Of a stretch of DNA of 35,364 nucleotides, positions 18,987 through 27,918 are shown in pieces. This DNA comes from Gammaproteobacteria bacterium (GTDB lineage: Bacteria; Pseudomonadota; Gammaproteobacteria; Methylococcales; UBA2780), in assembly GCA_003646305.1 (NCBI GenBank), contig QNFJ01000004.1, forward strand, positions 1 to 35,364, given 5' to 3'. The notes below the pieces were generated by a model. It searched no databases. It saw nothing but the letters and a program-made list of their open reading frames with translations, and had not been told where the DNA came from. Positions within the stretch are counted from its first letter, which is position 1; each line of letters opens with the position of its first letter. A program made the translations under genes and the position numbers.

Positions 18987-20486
18987 ATGGCGAAGTTGAA
19001 AAGAGAAGAGTGGTACGACTTAACACGTGCGACAAACTGGACCCCTAAGTATGTCACTGAGGAAGAACTTTTTCCTGAAGAGATGAGTGGATCAAGAGGA
19101 ATCCCTGCAGAGGTATGGGAAACTTATGATGAACCTTATAAGGTTGTTTATTCTGAATATGTTGAGACACAAAGAGAAAAAGATGCGGGCGCTTACTCTG
19201 TAAAAGCCGCATTGGAACGCTCTCAATACGTTGAGAATGCAGACCCAGGTTGGGTTAGCACGATGGTTGCTCACTATGGTGCCATTCCTTTGGCTGAGTA
19301 TGCGGCCAGTACAGCAGAAGCACGTATGGCCCGTTTTGCAAAAGCGCCAGGAAATAGAAATATGGCCGTCTTTGGAATGATGGATGAGAATCGTCATGGG
19401 CAGATTCAGCTCTATTTTCCTCATGCTTATACCAAGTTAAGCCGTCAGTGGGATTGGGCAAGTAAGGCTTATCATACAAACGAGTGGGCAGCGATTGCTG
19501 CAAGATCATTCTTTGATGATGCAATGATGACACGCGACTCTGTTGCAGTCTCAATCATGCTCACATTTGCCTTTGAAACCGGCTTTACAAATATGCAGTT
19601 TTTAGGCTTGGCAGCCGATGCGGCTCAGGCGGGTGACCATACATTTGCAAGCCTTATCTCTAGCATTCAAACAGATGAGTCTCGCCATGCTCAACAAGGT
19701 GGCCCTTCTCTAAAAATCTTGATCGCTAATGGTAAGAAAGAAGAAGCTCAAACAATGGTTGATGCAGCTATTTGGCGTGCCTGGAAGCTGTTTTCAGCTT
19801 TAACCGGGCCGGCGATGGATTACTACACACCTATGGAGCATCGCAGTCAGTCTTTCAAAGAGTTTATGGAAGAGTGGATTATCGCCCAATTCGAACGCCA
19901 GCTGATTGATCTTGGCCTAGATAAGCCTTGGTACTGGGATATCCTCATTCGTGACCTTGATATTACGCATCACGGTATGCACATGGGGATCTGGTATTGG
20001 CGTCCAACCGTTTGGTGGAACCCTGCAGCTGGTTTTGGTCCTAAAGAACGTGAATGGCTTGAGGAAAAATATCCAGGGTGGAATGAGACCTTTGGAGAAT
20101 GTGCAGATGTAATCGTAGATAACTTGTTGAATGGACGACCAGAGCTAACGGGCCCTGAAACACTTCCAACCGTTTGCAATATGTGCCAGTTACCAATTGT
20201 AGGTGTTCCAGGAAGCAAGTGGGATGTTAAAGACTATCAGCTTGAGTATGAAGGCCGTCTCTATCATTTTGGTTCAGAAGTTGATAAATGGTGTTTTGAG
20301 ATCGATCCAGAGCGCTATAAGGGACACCTCAACTTTATTGACCGGTTCTTGGCGGGTCACGTTCAGCCACCAGATTTAATGGGTGGTTTGCAATATATGG
20401 GGTTAGCACCAGGTGAAATGGGTGATGATGCACATGGCTACGAATGGGTAAAGGCATATAGCCAGCCCAAAACTGACGCCGCTTAA
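18987..20486 (+). CDS. tmoA: toluene/benzene monooxygenase hydroxylase alpha subunit (TmoA-like, diiron)
   Basis: DENRHGQIQ and QTDESRHAQQGGP diiron ligands, FETGFTNMQFLGLAADAA, strongly TmoA-like to the C-terminus. Confidence 0.96.
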   Translation: MAKLKREEWYDLTRATNWTPKYVTEEELFPEEMSGSRGIPAEVWETYDEPYKVVYSEYVETQREKDAGAYSVKAALERSQYVENADPGWVSTMVAHYGAIPLAEYAASTAEARMARFAKAPGNRNMAVFGMMDENRHGQIQLYFPHAYTKLSRQWDWASKAYHTNEWAAIAARSFFDDAMMTRDSVAVSIMLTFAFETGFTNMQFLGLAADAAQAGDHTFASLISSIQTDESRHAQQGGPSLKILIANGKKEEAQTMVDAAIWRAWKLFSALTGPAMDYYTPMEHRSQSFKEFMEEWIIAQFERQLIDLGLDKPWYWDILIRDLDITHHGMHMGIWYWRPTVWWNPAAGFGPKEREWLEEKYPGWNETFGECADVIVDNLLNGRPELTGPETLPTVCNMCQLPIVGVPGSKWDVKDYQLEYEGRLYHFGSEVDKWCFEIDPERYKGHLNFIDRFLAGHVQPPDLMGGLQYMGLAPGEMGDDAHGYEWVKAYSQPKTDAA

Positions 20487-20501
20487 TTAATATTATGTAG
20501 T

Positions 20502-20535
20502 TCAGGTAGGTGGTGTTTAAAAGCCACCTGCCTGA
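20502..20535 (+). repeat. intercistronic stem-loop between tmoA and tmoB
   Basis: TCAGGTAGGTGG/CCACCTGCCTGA (12-bp stem with one G-U type pair), 10-nt loop, followed by GTTTTAAAAATTTTT-type tract. Confidence 0.75.
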
Positions 20536-20560
20536 GTTTTAAAAATTTTTGGAGGATGAA

Positions 20561-20821
20561 ATGGCTTTATTTCCAATACACTCAAATTTTGAGCGAGATT
20601 TTGTAATACAACTTGTTCCTGTCGATACCGATGACACGATGGACCAAGTCGCAGAAAAATGTGCACACCATTCACTGAACCGGCGGGTAAAACCTCAACC
20701 TGGGAAAATCTTAAGGGTCCGTCGTCATTGCGACGGGGAAATTTTCCCTAGAGATATGACAGTTGCAAGTGCGGGCTTAAGACCAACAGAAACGCTCGAT
20801 ATTATTTTCTCAGATAATTGA
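20561..20821 (+). CDS. tmoB: toluene monooxygenase gamma subunit (TmoB-like)
   Basis: ALFPIHSNFERDFVIQLVPVDTDDTMDQVAEKCAHHSLNRRV; ATG 20561 with GGAGG RBS. Confidence 0.93.
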   Translation: MALFPIHSNFERDFVIQLVPVDTDDTMDQVAEKCAHHSLNRRVKPQPGKILRVRRHCDGEIFPRDMTVASAGLRPTETLDIIFSDN

Positions 20822-20846
20822 TTAACTAATAAATAAGGAAAGAAGA

Positions 20847-21185
20847 ATGGCTTTTGAGAAGATCTGCACCTTAGATGATGTATGGGAAGGCGAGATGGAT
20901 ACTTTTGAAACAGCAAATGGAACTGAGGTTCTTGTTGTTGCTGTTGATGGAGGGGAAATTAGAGCTTTTCAGAATATGTGTCCACACCAAGAAATAGAGC
21001 TTGTAGAAGGTTCTTTTGAAAATGGCGTAATCACATGTAAAGCGCACCTGTGGCAATTTGATTGTAAATCAGGTGTTGGGCTAAACCCTAAGGATTGTAA
21101 ATTAGCGGTTTATCCAACGAAAGTCGAAGGTGAAGACATCTATGTGGATGTAGTGGGGATTACTCCCGAGATGTCGCATAGTTAA
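20847..21185 (+). CDS. tmoC: toluene monooxygenase Rieske ferredoxin (TmoC-like)
   Basis: [28 protein letters not shown] Rieske motif. Confidence 0.95.
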   Translation: MAFEKICTLDDVWEGEMDTFETANGTEVLVVAVDGGEIRAFQNMCPHQEIELVEGSFENGVITCKAHLWQFDCKSGVGLNPKDCKLAVYPTKVEGEDIYVDVVGITPEMSHS

Positions 21186-21220
21186 CTTGATCGTCGTTTA
21201 CTCTTTCAGGAGTGAAGATA

Positions 21221-21649
21221 ATGGGCATTTTTAGTAGCTTAAAAAGTTTGTTTGGTGGCTCGACAGAAGAAGGTCAAACTGATCCAGTTGAGGAACCAAC
21301 ATCTAATCAAAAAAAACATGTTGAGGAGCCAATAATGACAAGTCACAACGCGGGTGATGCGATAAAGAACAACAATGTAGGACCAGTTGTCAGGGCGGGG
21401 GATGTAGCAATTGCAATCGCTGAGGCGGCTGAAATTGATAACCCAGATAAAGAAATTACGGTTGTCGATAAACTAGCCTATCTTAGAATTTCGGCCGATA
21501 GCGAATTAATTCTAAAGCGTGAAACGATAGAAGAGTGTTTAGGTCGTCCATTTGAAATGCGTGAACTTGAAATTAACTTGAGTTCATTTGCCGGGCAAAT
21601 TGATGCGGACTCTTATCGAGCTCGTTTTTATTACGATAAACACGTTTAG
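21221..21649 (+). CDS. tmoD: toluene monooxygenase effector protein (TmoD-like) with N-terminal extension
   Basis: [12 protein letters not shown]...[14 protein letters not shown]...[27 protein letters not shown] typical TmoD; ATG 21221 with RBS, second in-frame ATG 21334 with GAGGAG RBS. Confidence 0.9.
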   Translation: MGIFSSLKSLFGGSTEEGQTDPVEEPTSNQKKHVEEPIMTSHNAGDAIKNNNVGPVVRAGDVAIAIAEAAEIDNPDKEITVVDKLAYLRISADSELILKRETIEECLGRPFEMRELEINLSSFAGQIDADSYRARFYYDKHV

Positions 21650-21679
21650 ATTAAAACAATAAAGATTGAGGAGATAGAG

Positions 21680-22684
21680 ATGAGTGAAGAAGCACAAGCT
21701 GCACCAGAACCATTAAAAGGTTTAAAAACATGGTCACATTTAGCGGGAAATCGCCGTCGCCCAAGTGAGTATGAAGTTGTATCGACAAATTTGCATTACC
21801 ATATGGACAACCAAGATAACCCTTGGGAGTTAGACCCTAATATTCCGATGGCAAAGTGGTATCGAAAATATCGTAATGAGAGCCCTTTAAAATGTGATGA
21901 TTGGGATGCATTTAGAGATCCGGATCAGATTATTTACCGCACGTATAATATCTTGCAAGATGGCCAAGAGAATTATGTACAGGGGCTATTTGATCAAATG
22001 AATGATCGTGGTTATGATCAGATGCTCCAACCAGAGTGGATGCCTGTTCTCGCTAAGTTATATACGCCAGGTCGTTATCTTTTCCATGCCCTTCAACTGG
22101 GCTCGGCTTATATTCATCAAATGGCTCCTGCGAGCACAATTACAAACTGTGCTACGTATCAGACGGCGGATAGTTTGCGTTGGATGACACATACTGCTTA
22201 CCGCACAAAAGAGTTGAGCAATGGGTTTAGTGGCGAGGGATTCGGAGAAAATGAGCGTAATATTTGGGAAAATGATCCTGCATGGCAAGGTTTTCGTGAG
22301 CTAGCTGAAAAAGCACTTATTGCGTGGGACTGGGCTGAGTCTTTTGTGGCAATTAATCTAGTTCTAAAGCCTGCAGTAGAAGAGTGTTTATTGGTACAGC
22401 TGGGTGATGCAGGTCGCCACAATGGCGATACATTATTGGGCCTTTTGAATCAGGCTCAAATGCGTGATGCTGAACGGCACCGTCGTTGGTCTACAGCACT
22501 TGTTAAAATGGCCTTAGAAACTGAAGGTAACAAAGCAGTTTTACAGGCTCTTCTCGATAAGTGGGTACCTTTGGGTGATGCGGCTATTAATGCTTATTGT
22601 TCTGCTATCCCTGATAGTCCAGATGCTGCAGCGGATGCTAAAGAAGCCGTTAGTAATTTTCGTCAGAGCTTGGGGTTAAATTAA
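21680..22684 (+). CDS. tmoE: toluene monooxygenase hydroxylase beta subunit (TmoE-like)
   Basis: 334 aa, KTWSHLAGNRRRPSEYEVVSTNLHYH; canonical position. Confidence 0.95.
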   Translation: MSEEAQAAPEPLKGLKTWSHLAGNRRRPSEYEVVSTNLHYHMDNQDNPWELDPNIPMAKWYRKYRNESPLKCDDWDAFRDPDQIIYRTYNILQDGQENYVQGLFDQMNDRGYDQMLQPEWMPVLAKLYTPGRYLFHALQLGSAYIHQMAPASTITNCATYQTADSLRWMTHTAYRTKELSNGFSGEGFGENERNIWENDPAWQGFRELAEKALIAWDWAESFVAINLVLKPAVEECLLVQLGDAGRHNGDTLLGLLNQAQMRDAERHRRWSTALVKMALETEGNKAVLQALLDKWVPLGDAAINAYCSAIPDSPDAAADAKEAVSNFRQSLGLN

Positions 22685-22708
22685 ATATTATTGAGCGTGG
22701 GGACACTG

Positions 22709-22744
22709 TAGCTTAGCCTCCCTTGATGGGGGGCGAGCCGGCTA
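22709..22744 (+). repeat. GC-rich stem-loop in the tmoE-tmoF spacer
   Basis: GCCTCCC-TTGAT-GGGGGGC stem with outer TAGC/GCTA pairing. Confidence 0.55.
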
Positions 22745-22788
22745 GTCAGCTCTGTTCATAGCTCGAAAAATGTTGTTTAACCAATAAG

Positions 22789-22822
22789 AAGGCTGGTGAA
22801 TTATATTCATTAGCCTTTTTTT
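22789..22822 (+). terminator. intrinsic-terminator-like hairpin just upstream of tmoF
   Basis: AAGGCTggTGAATtatATTCAttAGCCTTTTTTT: inverted repeat followed by a T-run. Confidence 0.7.
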
Positions 22823-22843
22823 ATATAACAAATGAGGTTGGAA

Positions 22844-23866
22844 ATGGCTAAGTTGACAATAAAAATTTTAGATAAAGGGTTTGAGTTTCAACAGGATGAA
22901 GGGGACACGCTTTTGCGGTCGGCGCTTAGGGCTGGATTGGGATTTCCTTATGAGTGTAACTCTGGCGGCTGTGGAAGCTGCAAATTTGAGCTTGTTGAAG
23001 GAGAGCTCGAAGAGTTATGGCCTGATGCACCAGGTCTTTCTCCGCGAGATATTCGTAAAGGGCGAAAGCTTGGCTGCCAGTGTATAGCGAAGTCAGATTG
23101 TACGATTAAGGTTAATCTTGAGCACCATTCTGCGCCGGAGAGCAAACCGGAAAGAATTATGGTTAGCTTTGTGGAAGCCAAACCATTGACAAGTGATATG
23201 GCAGAGTTTGTTTTTAAATCAGCATCTGCCGCAAAGTTTATTCCAGGTCAGTTTGCGTTGTTGTCATTACCAGGAGTAGAAGGTGACCGTGCTTACTCAA
23301 TGTCTAACTTACCTAATAATGAAGGTGAGTGGAGTTTCATTATTAAAAAGATGCCGGGCGGAAAAGGTTCGACCTTTATTTTTGATGAGTTAAAACTAGG
23401 AGACTCTATTGAGTTAGATGGGCCGTATGGAATGGCCTTTCTTAAAACTGAAATTCCGAGAGAAATTGTCTGCATAGGAGGTGGCTCAGGGCTATCTCCA
23501 ATGGTTTCTATTGCGCGTGCAGTCACTAAAGACCCTCAAATGGCACAGCACAAAATGCATATGTTTTATGGTGGAAGAGGGCCTAAAGATATTTGTACAC
23601 CTGCAATTGTTTCAGCGTTTGGAGATATTAAAGATCGACTTACCTGTTATAACGCTGTATCTGATTTAGATTTAGCTCGTGAGCAGGAGTGGAGTGGGGC
23701 GACTGGCTTTATCCATGAGCTTGTGGAGAAAGAGTTAGGGAGTGATCTGACAAACTATGAATTTTATTTTTGCGGCCCTCCTCCAATGACAAAAGCGATA
23801 CAGAAAATGTTGATGGTTGATCACCAAGTCCCTTTTGACCAGCTCCATTATGATCGTTTCTTCTAA
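22844..23866 (+). CDS. tmoF: toluene monooxygenase NADH-ferredoxin reductase (TmoF-like)
   Basis: CNSGGCGSC...C 2Fe-2S motif, RAYSMSNLP, GGGSGLSPM, CGPPPM. Confidence 0.95.
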   Translation: MAKLTIKILDKGFEFQQDEGDTLLRSALRAGLGFPYECNSGGCGSCKFELVEGELEELWPDAPGLSPRDIRKGRKLGCQCIAKSDCTIKVNLEHHSAPESKPERIMVSFVEAKPLTSDMAEFVFKSASAAKFIPGQFALLSLPGVEGDRAYSMSNLPNNEGEWSFIIKKMPGGKGSTFIFDELKLGDSIELDGPYGMAFLKTEIPREIVCIGGGSGLSPMVSIARAVTKDPQMAQHKMHMFYGGRGPKDICTPAIVSAFGDIKDRLTCYNAVSDLDLAREQEWSGATGFIHELVEKELGSDLTNYEFYFCGPPPMTKAIQKMLMVDHQVPFDQLHYDRFF

Positions 23867-23897
23867 ACCCTTTATAGACTTTGAGAGAGTATTTTTT

Positions 23898-24926
23898 GTG
23901 GATAAACCATTAAAACTAAGCGTATTAGATCAGTCACCGATACACGATGACCAGCCTGATTCATCAGGGTTATTTTCAACAATTGAGTTATCTAAATCTT
24001 GCGATGAATGGGGCTATCATCGCTACTGGTTAGCAGAGCATCATGACACGCCGGGTTACGCGAGCCCTAGCCCGGAAATCATGGTAGGGCAAGTTGCAAA
24101 TGCGACAAAGAGAATTCGGGTCGGTAGTGGAGGCGTTATGTTGCCGCACTATAGTGCCTTTAAAGTGGCGGAAACCTTTAAGGTTTTAGAAGCGTTTAAT
24201 CCTGGACGAATTGATCTGGGAATTGGCCGCGCACCCGGTGGAAACCCTCTTTTTTCTGAAGCAATATCTGCCCCTAGAGCACAGATTCCAGCAGAATATT
24301 ATCCACAACAGGCGGCCGATTTAATTGGTTATCTCAATGGGAACCTGCCAGATAACCACCCGTATAAGCAGGCAAATATTTACCCTAGAGATGTGGGTTC
24401 TCCTGATATATGGATGTTGGGTTCGAGTGATGGTAGTGCGGAGATGGCAGGGCAACTCGGTGCTGGGTTTGTGCTTGCGCTATTTATCGGTACACACGAT
24501 CGGCCTGTTGAGATTATTGAGCGTTATCGGCGCGCATTTGTCCCGAATGCCACGTTTGAAGAGGCTCATCCGATGTTAGCGGCTGCTGTTATTTGTGCGG
24601 GCAGTAAAGAAGAGGCAGAGTGGATTGCCAGTAGCCATACCTACTGGAAGGTGCAAGCATTTAGGCATGGGCGCCGTGATGGTCTATTAGCACCAGAAAA
24701 AGCATTAGATGCGCGAAAGAAGCTCTCACTTTCTGACCAAGCCTATTATGACGAGACACTTGCCTCGATGGTACTAGGAACGCCAGAAAGCTGTTACGAA
24801 GAGCTCAATGAGATTGCCACACGTTATCGGGTCAATGAAATAATGGTGGTCAATGTGACACATAAATTCTCTGATCGGAAAAAATCTTATCAGATGCTGG
24901 CAGAGGTTGCCGGCTTAACAGTTTAG
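23898..24926 (+). CDS. luciferase-like (LLM class) flavin-dependent monooxygenase
   Basis: LSVLDQSPIHDD, YWLAEHHDTPGYASPSPEIMVGQVAN, LGIGRAPGG; GTG 23898 gives the family-typical N-terminus; the longer ORF start at 23817 lies inside tmoF. Confidence 0.88.
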   Translation: MDKPLKLSVLDQSPIHDDQPDSSGLFSTIELSKSCDEWGYHRYWLAEHHDTPGYASPSPEIMVGQVANATKRIRVGSGGVMLPHYSAFKVAETFKVLEAFNPGRIDLGIGRAPGGNPLFSEAISAPRAQIPAEYYPQQAADLIGYLNGNLPDNHPYKQANIYPRDVGSPDIWMLGSSDGSAEMAGQLGAGFVLALFIGTHDRPVEIIERYRRAFVPNATFEEAHPMLAAAVICAGSKEEAEWIASSHTYWKVQAFRHGRRDGLLAPEKALDARKKLSLSDQAYYDETLASMVLGTPESCYEELNEIATRYRVNEIMVVNVTHKFSDRKKSYQMLAEVAGLTV

Positions 24927-24935
24927 GAGAACAGA

Positions 24936-25763
24936 ATGAGTGAAAAAAACCCGGAAATTGCCAAAACTATTCAAACGGGAAAGTTTAAGACGAACTACCA
25001 TGATCAAGGTGAAGGTGAGCCTGTTTTCTTAATACATGGCTCTGGCCCCGGTGTAACCGCATGGGCCAACTGGCGCTTAGTGATTCCTGAGCTGGCTAAA
25101 GATTTTCGTGTTGTGGCACCTGATATGGCCGGTTTTGGTTATACAGAGCGGCTACCTAATGATGACTACAATATGGAAAATTGGGTTAATCATGCCATAT
25201 CACTGATGGATGCGTTAGGAATAGAGCGGACGAATTTAGTCGGTAATTCATTTGGGGGAGCGCTTGCATTAGCATTAGCGATTAAGCATCCAGAGCGAGT
25301 GAATAAGTTATTGTTGATGGGCAGTGTTGGTGTTCACTTTGATATTACACCGGGGCTTGATGCGGTTTGGGGCTATGAGCCTTCTATTGAAAATATGCGA
25401 AAACTGCTCGATATTTTCGCGTTTAACCGTGAGCTGGTCTCAGATGAGCTGGCGGAACTTCGTTATCAGGCGAGTATTCGCCCCGGCTTCCAGGAGTCCT
25501 TCTCTGCAATGTTTCCTGCACCAAGGCAGCGGTGGGTTGATGCCATGATGAGCTCTGAGTCAGAGATAAAGAAAATCAGCCATGAAACACTGATTGTGCA
25601 TGGTCGTGAGGATGAGGTAATCCCTCTTTCAACCTCACTTAAATTATTTGAACTGATTGAAAACAGCCAGCTTCATCTTTTTGGTCGGTGTGGGCACTGG
25701 ACCCAAATTGAGCACACTGCGCGGTTTAACCGTTTAGTACGTGATTTTTTCCTGAATACTTAA
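24936..25763 (+). CDS. dmpD: 2-hydroxymuconic semialdehyde hydrolase (alpha/beta hydrolase)
   Basis: IHGSGPGVTAWANWRLVIPELAK, GNSFGGALALALAIKHPERV, ELAELRYQASIRPGFQESFSAMFPAPRQRWVD, GHWTQIEHTARF are near-diagnostic of DmpD/XylF. Confidence 0.92.
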   Translation: MSEKNPEIAKTIQTGKFKTNYHDQGEGEPVFLIHGSGPGVTAWANWRLVIPELAKDFRVVAPDMAGFGYTERLPNDDYNMENWVNHAISLMDALGIERTNLVGNSFGGALALALAIKHPERVNKLLLMGSVGVHFDITPGLDAVWGYEPSIENMRKLLDIFAFNRELVSDELAELRYQASIRPGFQESFSAMFPAPRQRWVDAMMSSESEIKKISHETLIVHGREDEVIPLSTSLKLFELIENSQLHLFGRCGHWTQIEHTARFNRLVRDFFLNT

Positions 25764-25792
25764 GTGATCAATAATAGAGGAAGCTTAATTAG

Positions 25793-26398
25793 ATGAAAAT
25801 TGACCCAAAAAGCAATGACCGTTTCGTTAATATTCTAAAATCGGTTGTCATTCCAAGACCGATCGCTTTTGTTTCCAGCCAATCAGGTGATGGCCTGCTA
25901 AATCTGGCACCTTTTTCCTTCTTTAATGCAGTTTCTTACGAGCCACCGACCATTGTTATTTCAATAGCAAGGTTTGCAGGTGATAAGCCTAAAGATACGT
26001 TGAAGAATATCGAAGAGACTGGGCAGTTTGTGGTCAATATGGTGAGTCGTCATCTAGCGGAGGCAATGAATAAAACAGCGGCCGAGTTTCCTGAAGAAGT
26101 TAATGAATTTGAGGTGGCTGGATTGACAACAGTGAGTTCAGAATTGGTTGCTCCACCCAGAGTGCTGGAATCCCCTGTTAACCTTGAATGTCAGCTAAAG
26201 CAGGTAGTGACGATTGGTGAAGGAAAAAAGGCATACGGTCTTGTTGTGGCAGAAGTGGTTTATTGCCATATAAAAGAAGATGTTTTTGATGGCCATCGTG
26301 TCGATATGCAAGGGCTTGGGCTTATCGGAAGGCTCGGAGGGCACAGCTATTGTGAGGTCGATAATCTTTTTGAAATGCAGGCTCCTGTTTATAAATAG
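25793..26398 (+). CDS. flavin reductase-like, FMN-binding split-barrel protein
   Basis: VVIPRPIAFVSSQSGDGLLNLAPFSFFNAVSYEPPTIVISIA, typical flavin reductase domain. Confidence 0.88.
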   Translation: MKIDPKSNDRFVNILKSVVIPRPIAFVSSQSGDGLLNLAPFSFFNAVSYEPPTIVISIARFAGDKPKDTLKNIEETGQFVVNMVSRHLAEAMNKTAAEFPEEVNEFEVAGLTTVSSELVAPPRVLESPVNLECQLKQVVTIGEGKKAYGLVVAEVVYCHIKEDVFDGHRVDMQGLGLIGRLGGHSYCEVDNLFEMQAPVYK

Positions 26399-26421
26399 AG
26401 CTGAGTAATAGGCGCGATGTA

Positions 26422-27084
26422 ATGGCAAATCAAACAATCAACCTCAGCAGGCAGCTCCATCAGTATTTACTAGAAAACTCATTACGAGAACCTGCTGTGA
26501 TGAAGAGGTTGCGTGATAAGACAGCAAAATTACCCGAGTGCAATATGCAGATTGCACCAGAGCAAGGGCAGTTTATGCAGCTGTTGGTTCACTTAATGGG
26601 GGCGAAACGCGTTTTAGAGGTAGGAACGTTTACGGGGTATAGCGCTTTAGCAATGGCATTGGCACTGCCAGACGAGGGGGAGTTGATCTGTTGTGACCTG
26701 AATTCTGAATGGGCTGCCATCGGGCGTGATTTTTGGGAAGAGGCAGGTGTCGATAAAAAAATAACTTTTTTAGAGGGTGATGCGCGAAGAAGTTTGGCTG
26801 GGCTACTGGAATCAGGAGGAGAAAACTCTATTGATTTGGCCTTTATCGATGCGGACAAGGAAAACTATCAGAACTATTTTGAGCAGTGCTTGCTGCTGGT
26901 TAGAAAAGGGGGGCTGATTTTGATCGACAACACATTGTGGAATGGTGCCGTCTGCGACCTTAATAACCAAAGTCCAGCAACACGTTCGATACGAGAATTT
27001 AATAGGAAAATTGTCACGGATGAGCGGATTTTATTGAGTCAACTTCCATTGGGAGATGGGTTGACAATGGCACTTAAAAAATAG
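26422..27084 (+). CDS. class I SAM-dependent O-methyltransferase (CCoAOMT/catechol OMT-like)
   Basis: RVLEVGTFTGYSALAMALALP, IDLAFIDADKENYQNYFE, GGLILIDNTLWNG. Confidence 0.9.
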   Translation: MANQTINLSRQLHQYLLENSLREPAVMKRLRDKTAKLPECNMQIAPEQGQFMQLLVHLMGAKRVLEVGTFTGYSALAMALALPDEGELICCDLNSEWAAIGRDFWEEAGVDKKITFLEGDARRSLAGLLESGGENSIDLAFIDADKENYQNYFEQCLLLVRKGGLILIDNTLWNGAVCDLNNQSPATRSIREFNRKIVTDERILLSQLPLGDGLTMALKK

Positions 27085-27106
27085 CGATTAAATTTGGAGT
27101 AATGTG

Positions 27107-27901
27107 ATGGACTTGGGATTAAGTGGAAAGAAAGTATTGGTGACCGGTTCAACCAAGGGAATTGGATTTGCAACGGCGAAGCTTTTTGCGGCTGAAGGGG
27201 CGGATGTTTTTATTAATGGGCGAACAGAAGAGTCAGTCAATTTGGCGGTTGATAAAATTCTCAAAGAAACGGTTAACAGTTCAATAAAAGGTATTGTCGC
27301 AGATCTATCCAATGCGAAAGGTTGTCAGGCCTTGTTGGAGGAGCTACCGAAAGTTGACGTGTTGATTAATAACCTAGGTATTTTTGAGCCAGTTCCTTTT
27401 GCTGAAATAAAAGATGAAGACTGGTTCCGTTTTTTTGAAATTAATGTGATGAGTGGAATCAGGTTATCTAGACATTACATCGAACCGATGAGACAGAATA
27501 ATTGGGGGCGAATTATATTTATTGCAAGTGAATCAGCTGTTCAGATCCCTGAAGAAATGGTTCACTACGGCATGACAAAAACAGCTCAAGTGGCGGTAGC
27601 TAGGGGGCTGGCAGAGTCAACAAAAGGAACGGGAGTAACGGTTAACTCTATCCTGCCTGGCCCGACTCGCTCTGAAGGCGTTGAAGACTTTGTGCAGCAG
27701 ATTGCTGACCAAAATGGAGTGACTTTTGACCAGATGGAGAAGGACTTTTTTGCATCGGCCCGCCCCAGTTCACTTCTCCAGCGCTTTGCTACTGTCGATG
27801 AGGTGGCGAATATGGTTGTCTACACAAGCAGTTCTCTAGCATCTGCAACCAATGGCGCTGCTTTGCGTGTCGATGGTGGTGTGGTTAAGGCGATACTTTA
27901 G
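27107..27901 (+). CDS. SDR family oxidoreductase (canonical Ser-Tyr-Lys)
   Basis: VTGSTKGIGFATAK, IASESAVQ...YGMTK, C-terminal RVDGG. Confidence 0.9.
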   Translation: MDLGLSGKKVLVTGSTKGIGFATAKLFAAEGADVFINGRTEESVNLAVDKILKETVNSSIKGIVADLSNAKGCQALLEELPKVDVLINNLGIFEPVPFAEIKDEDWFRFFEINVMSGIRLSRHYIEPMRQNNWGRIIFIASESAVQIPEEMVHYGMTKTAQVAVARGLAESTKGTGVTVNSILPGPTRSEGVEDFVQQIADQNGVTFDQMEKDFFASARPSSLLQRFATVDEVANMVVYTSSSLASATNGAALRVDGGVVKAIL

Positions 27902-27918
27902 AGTGAGTAAGTAGAACG

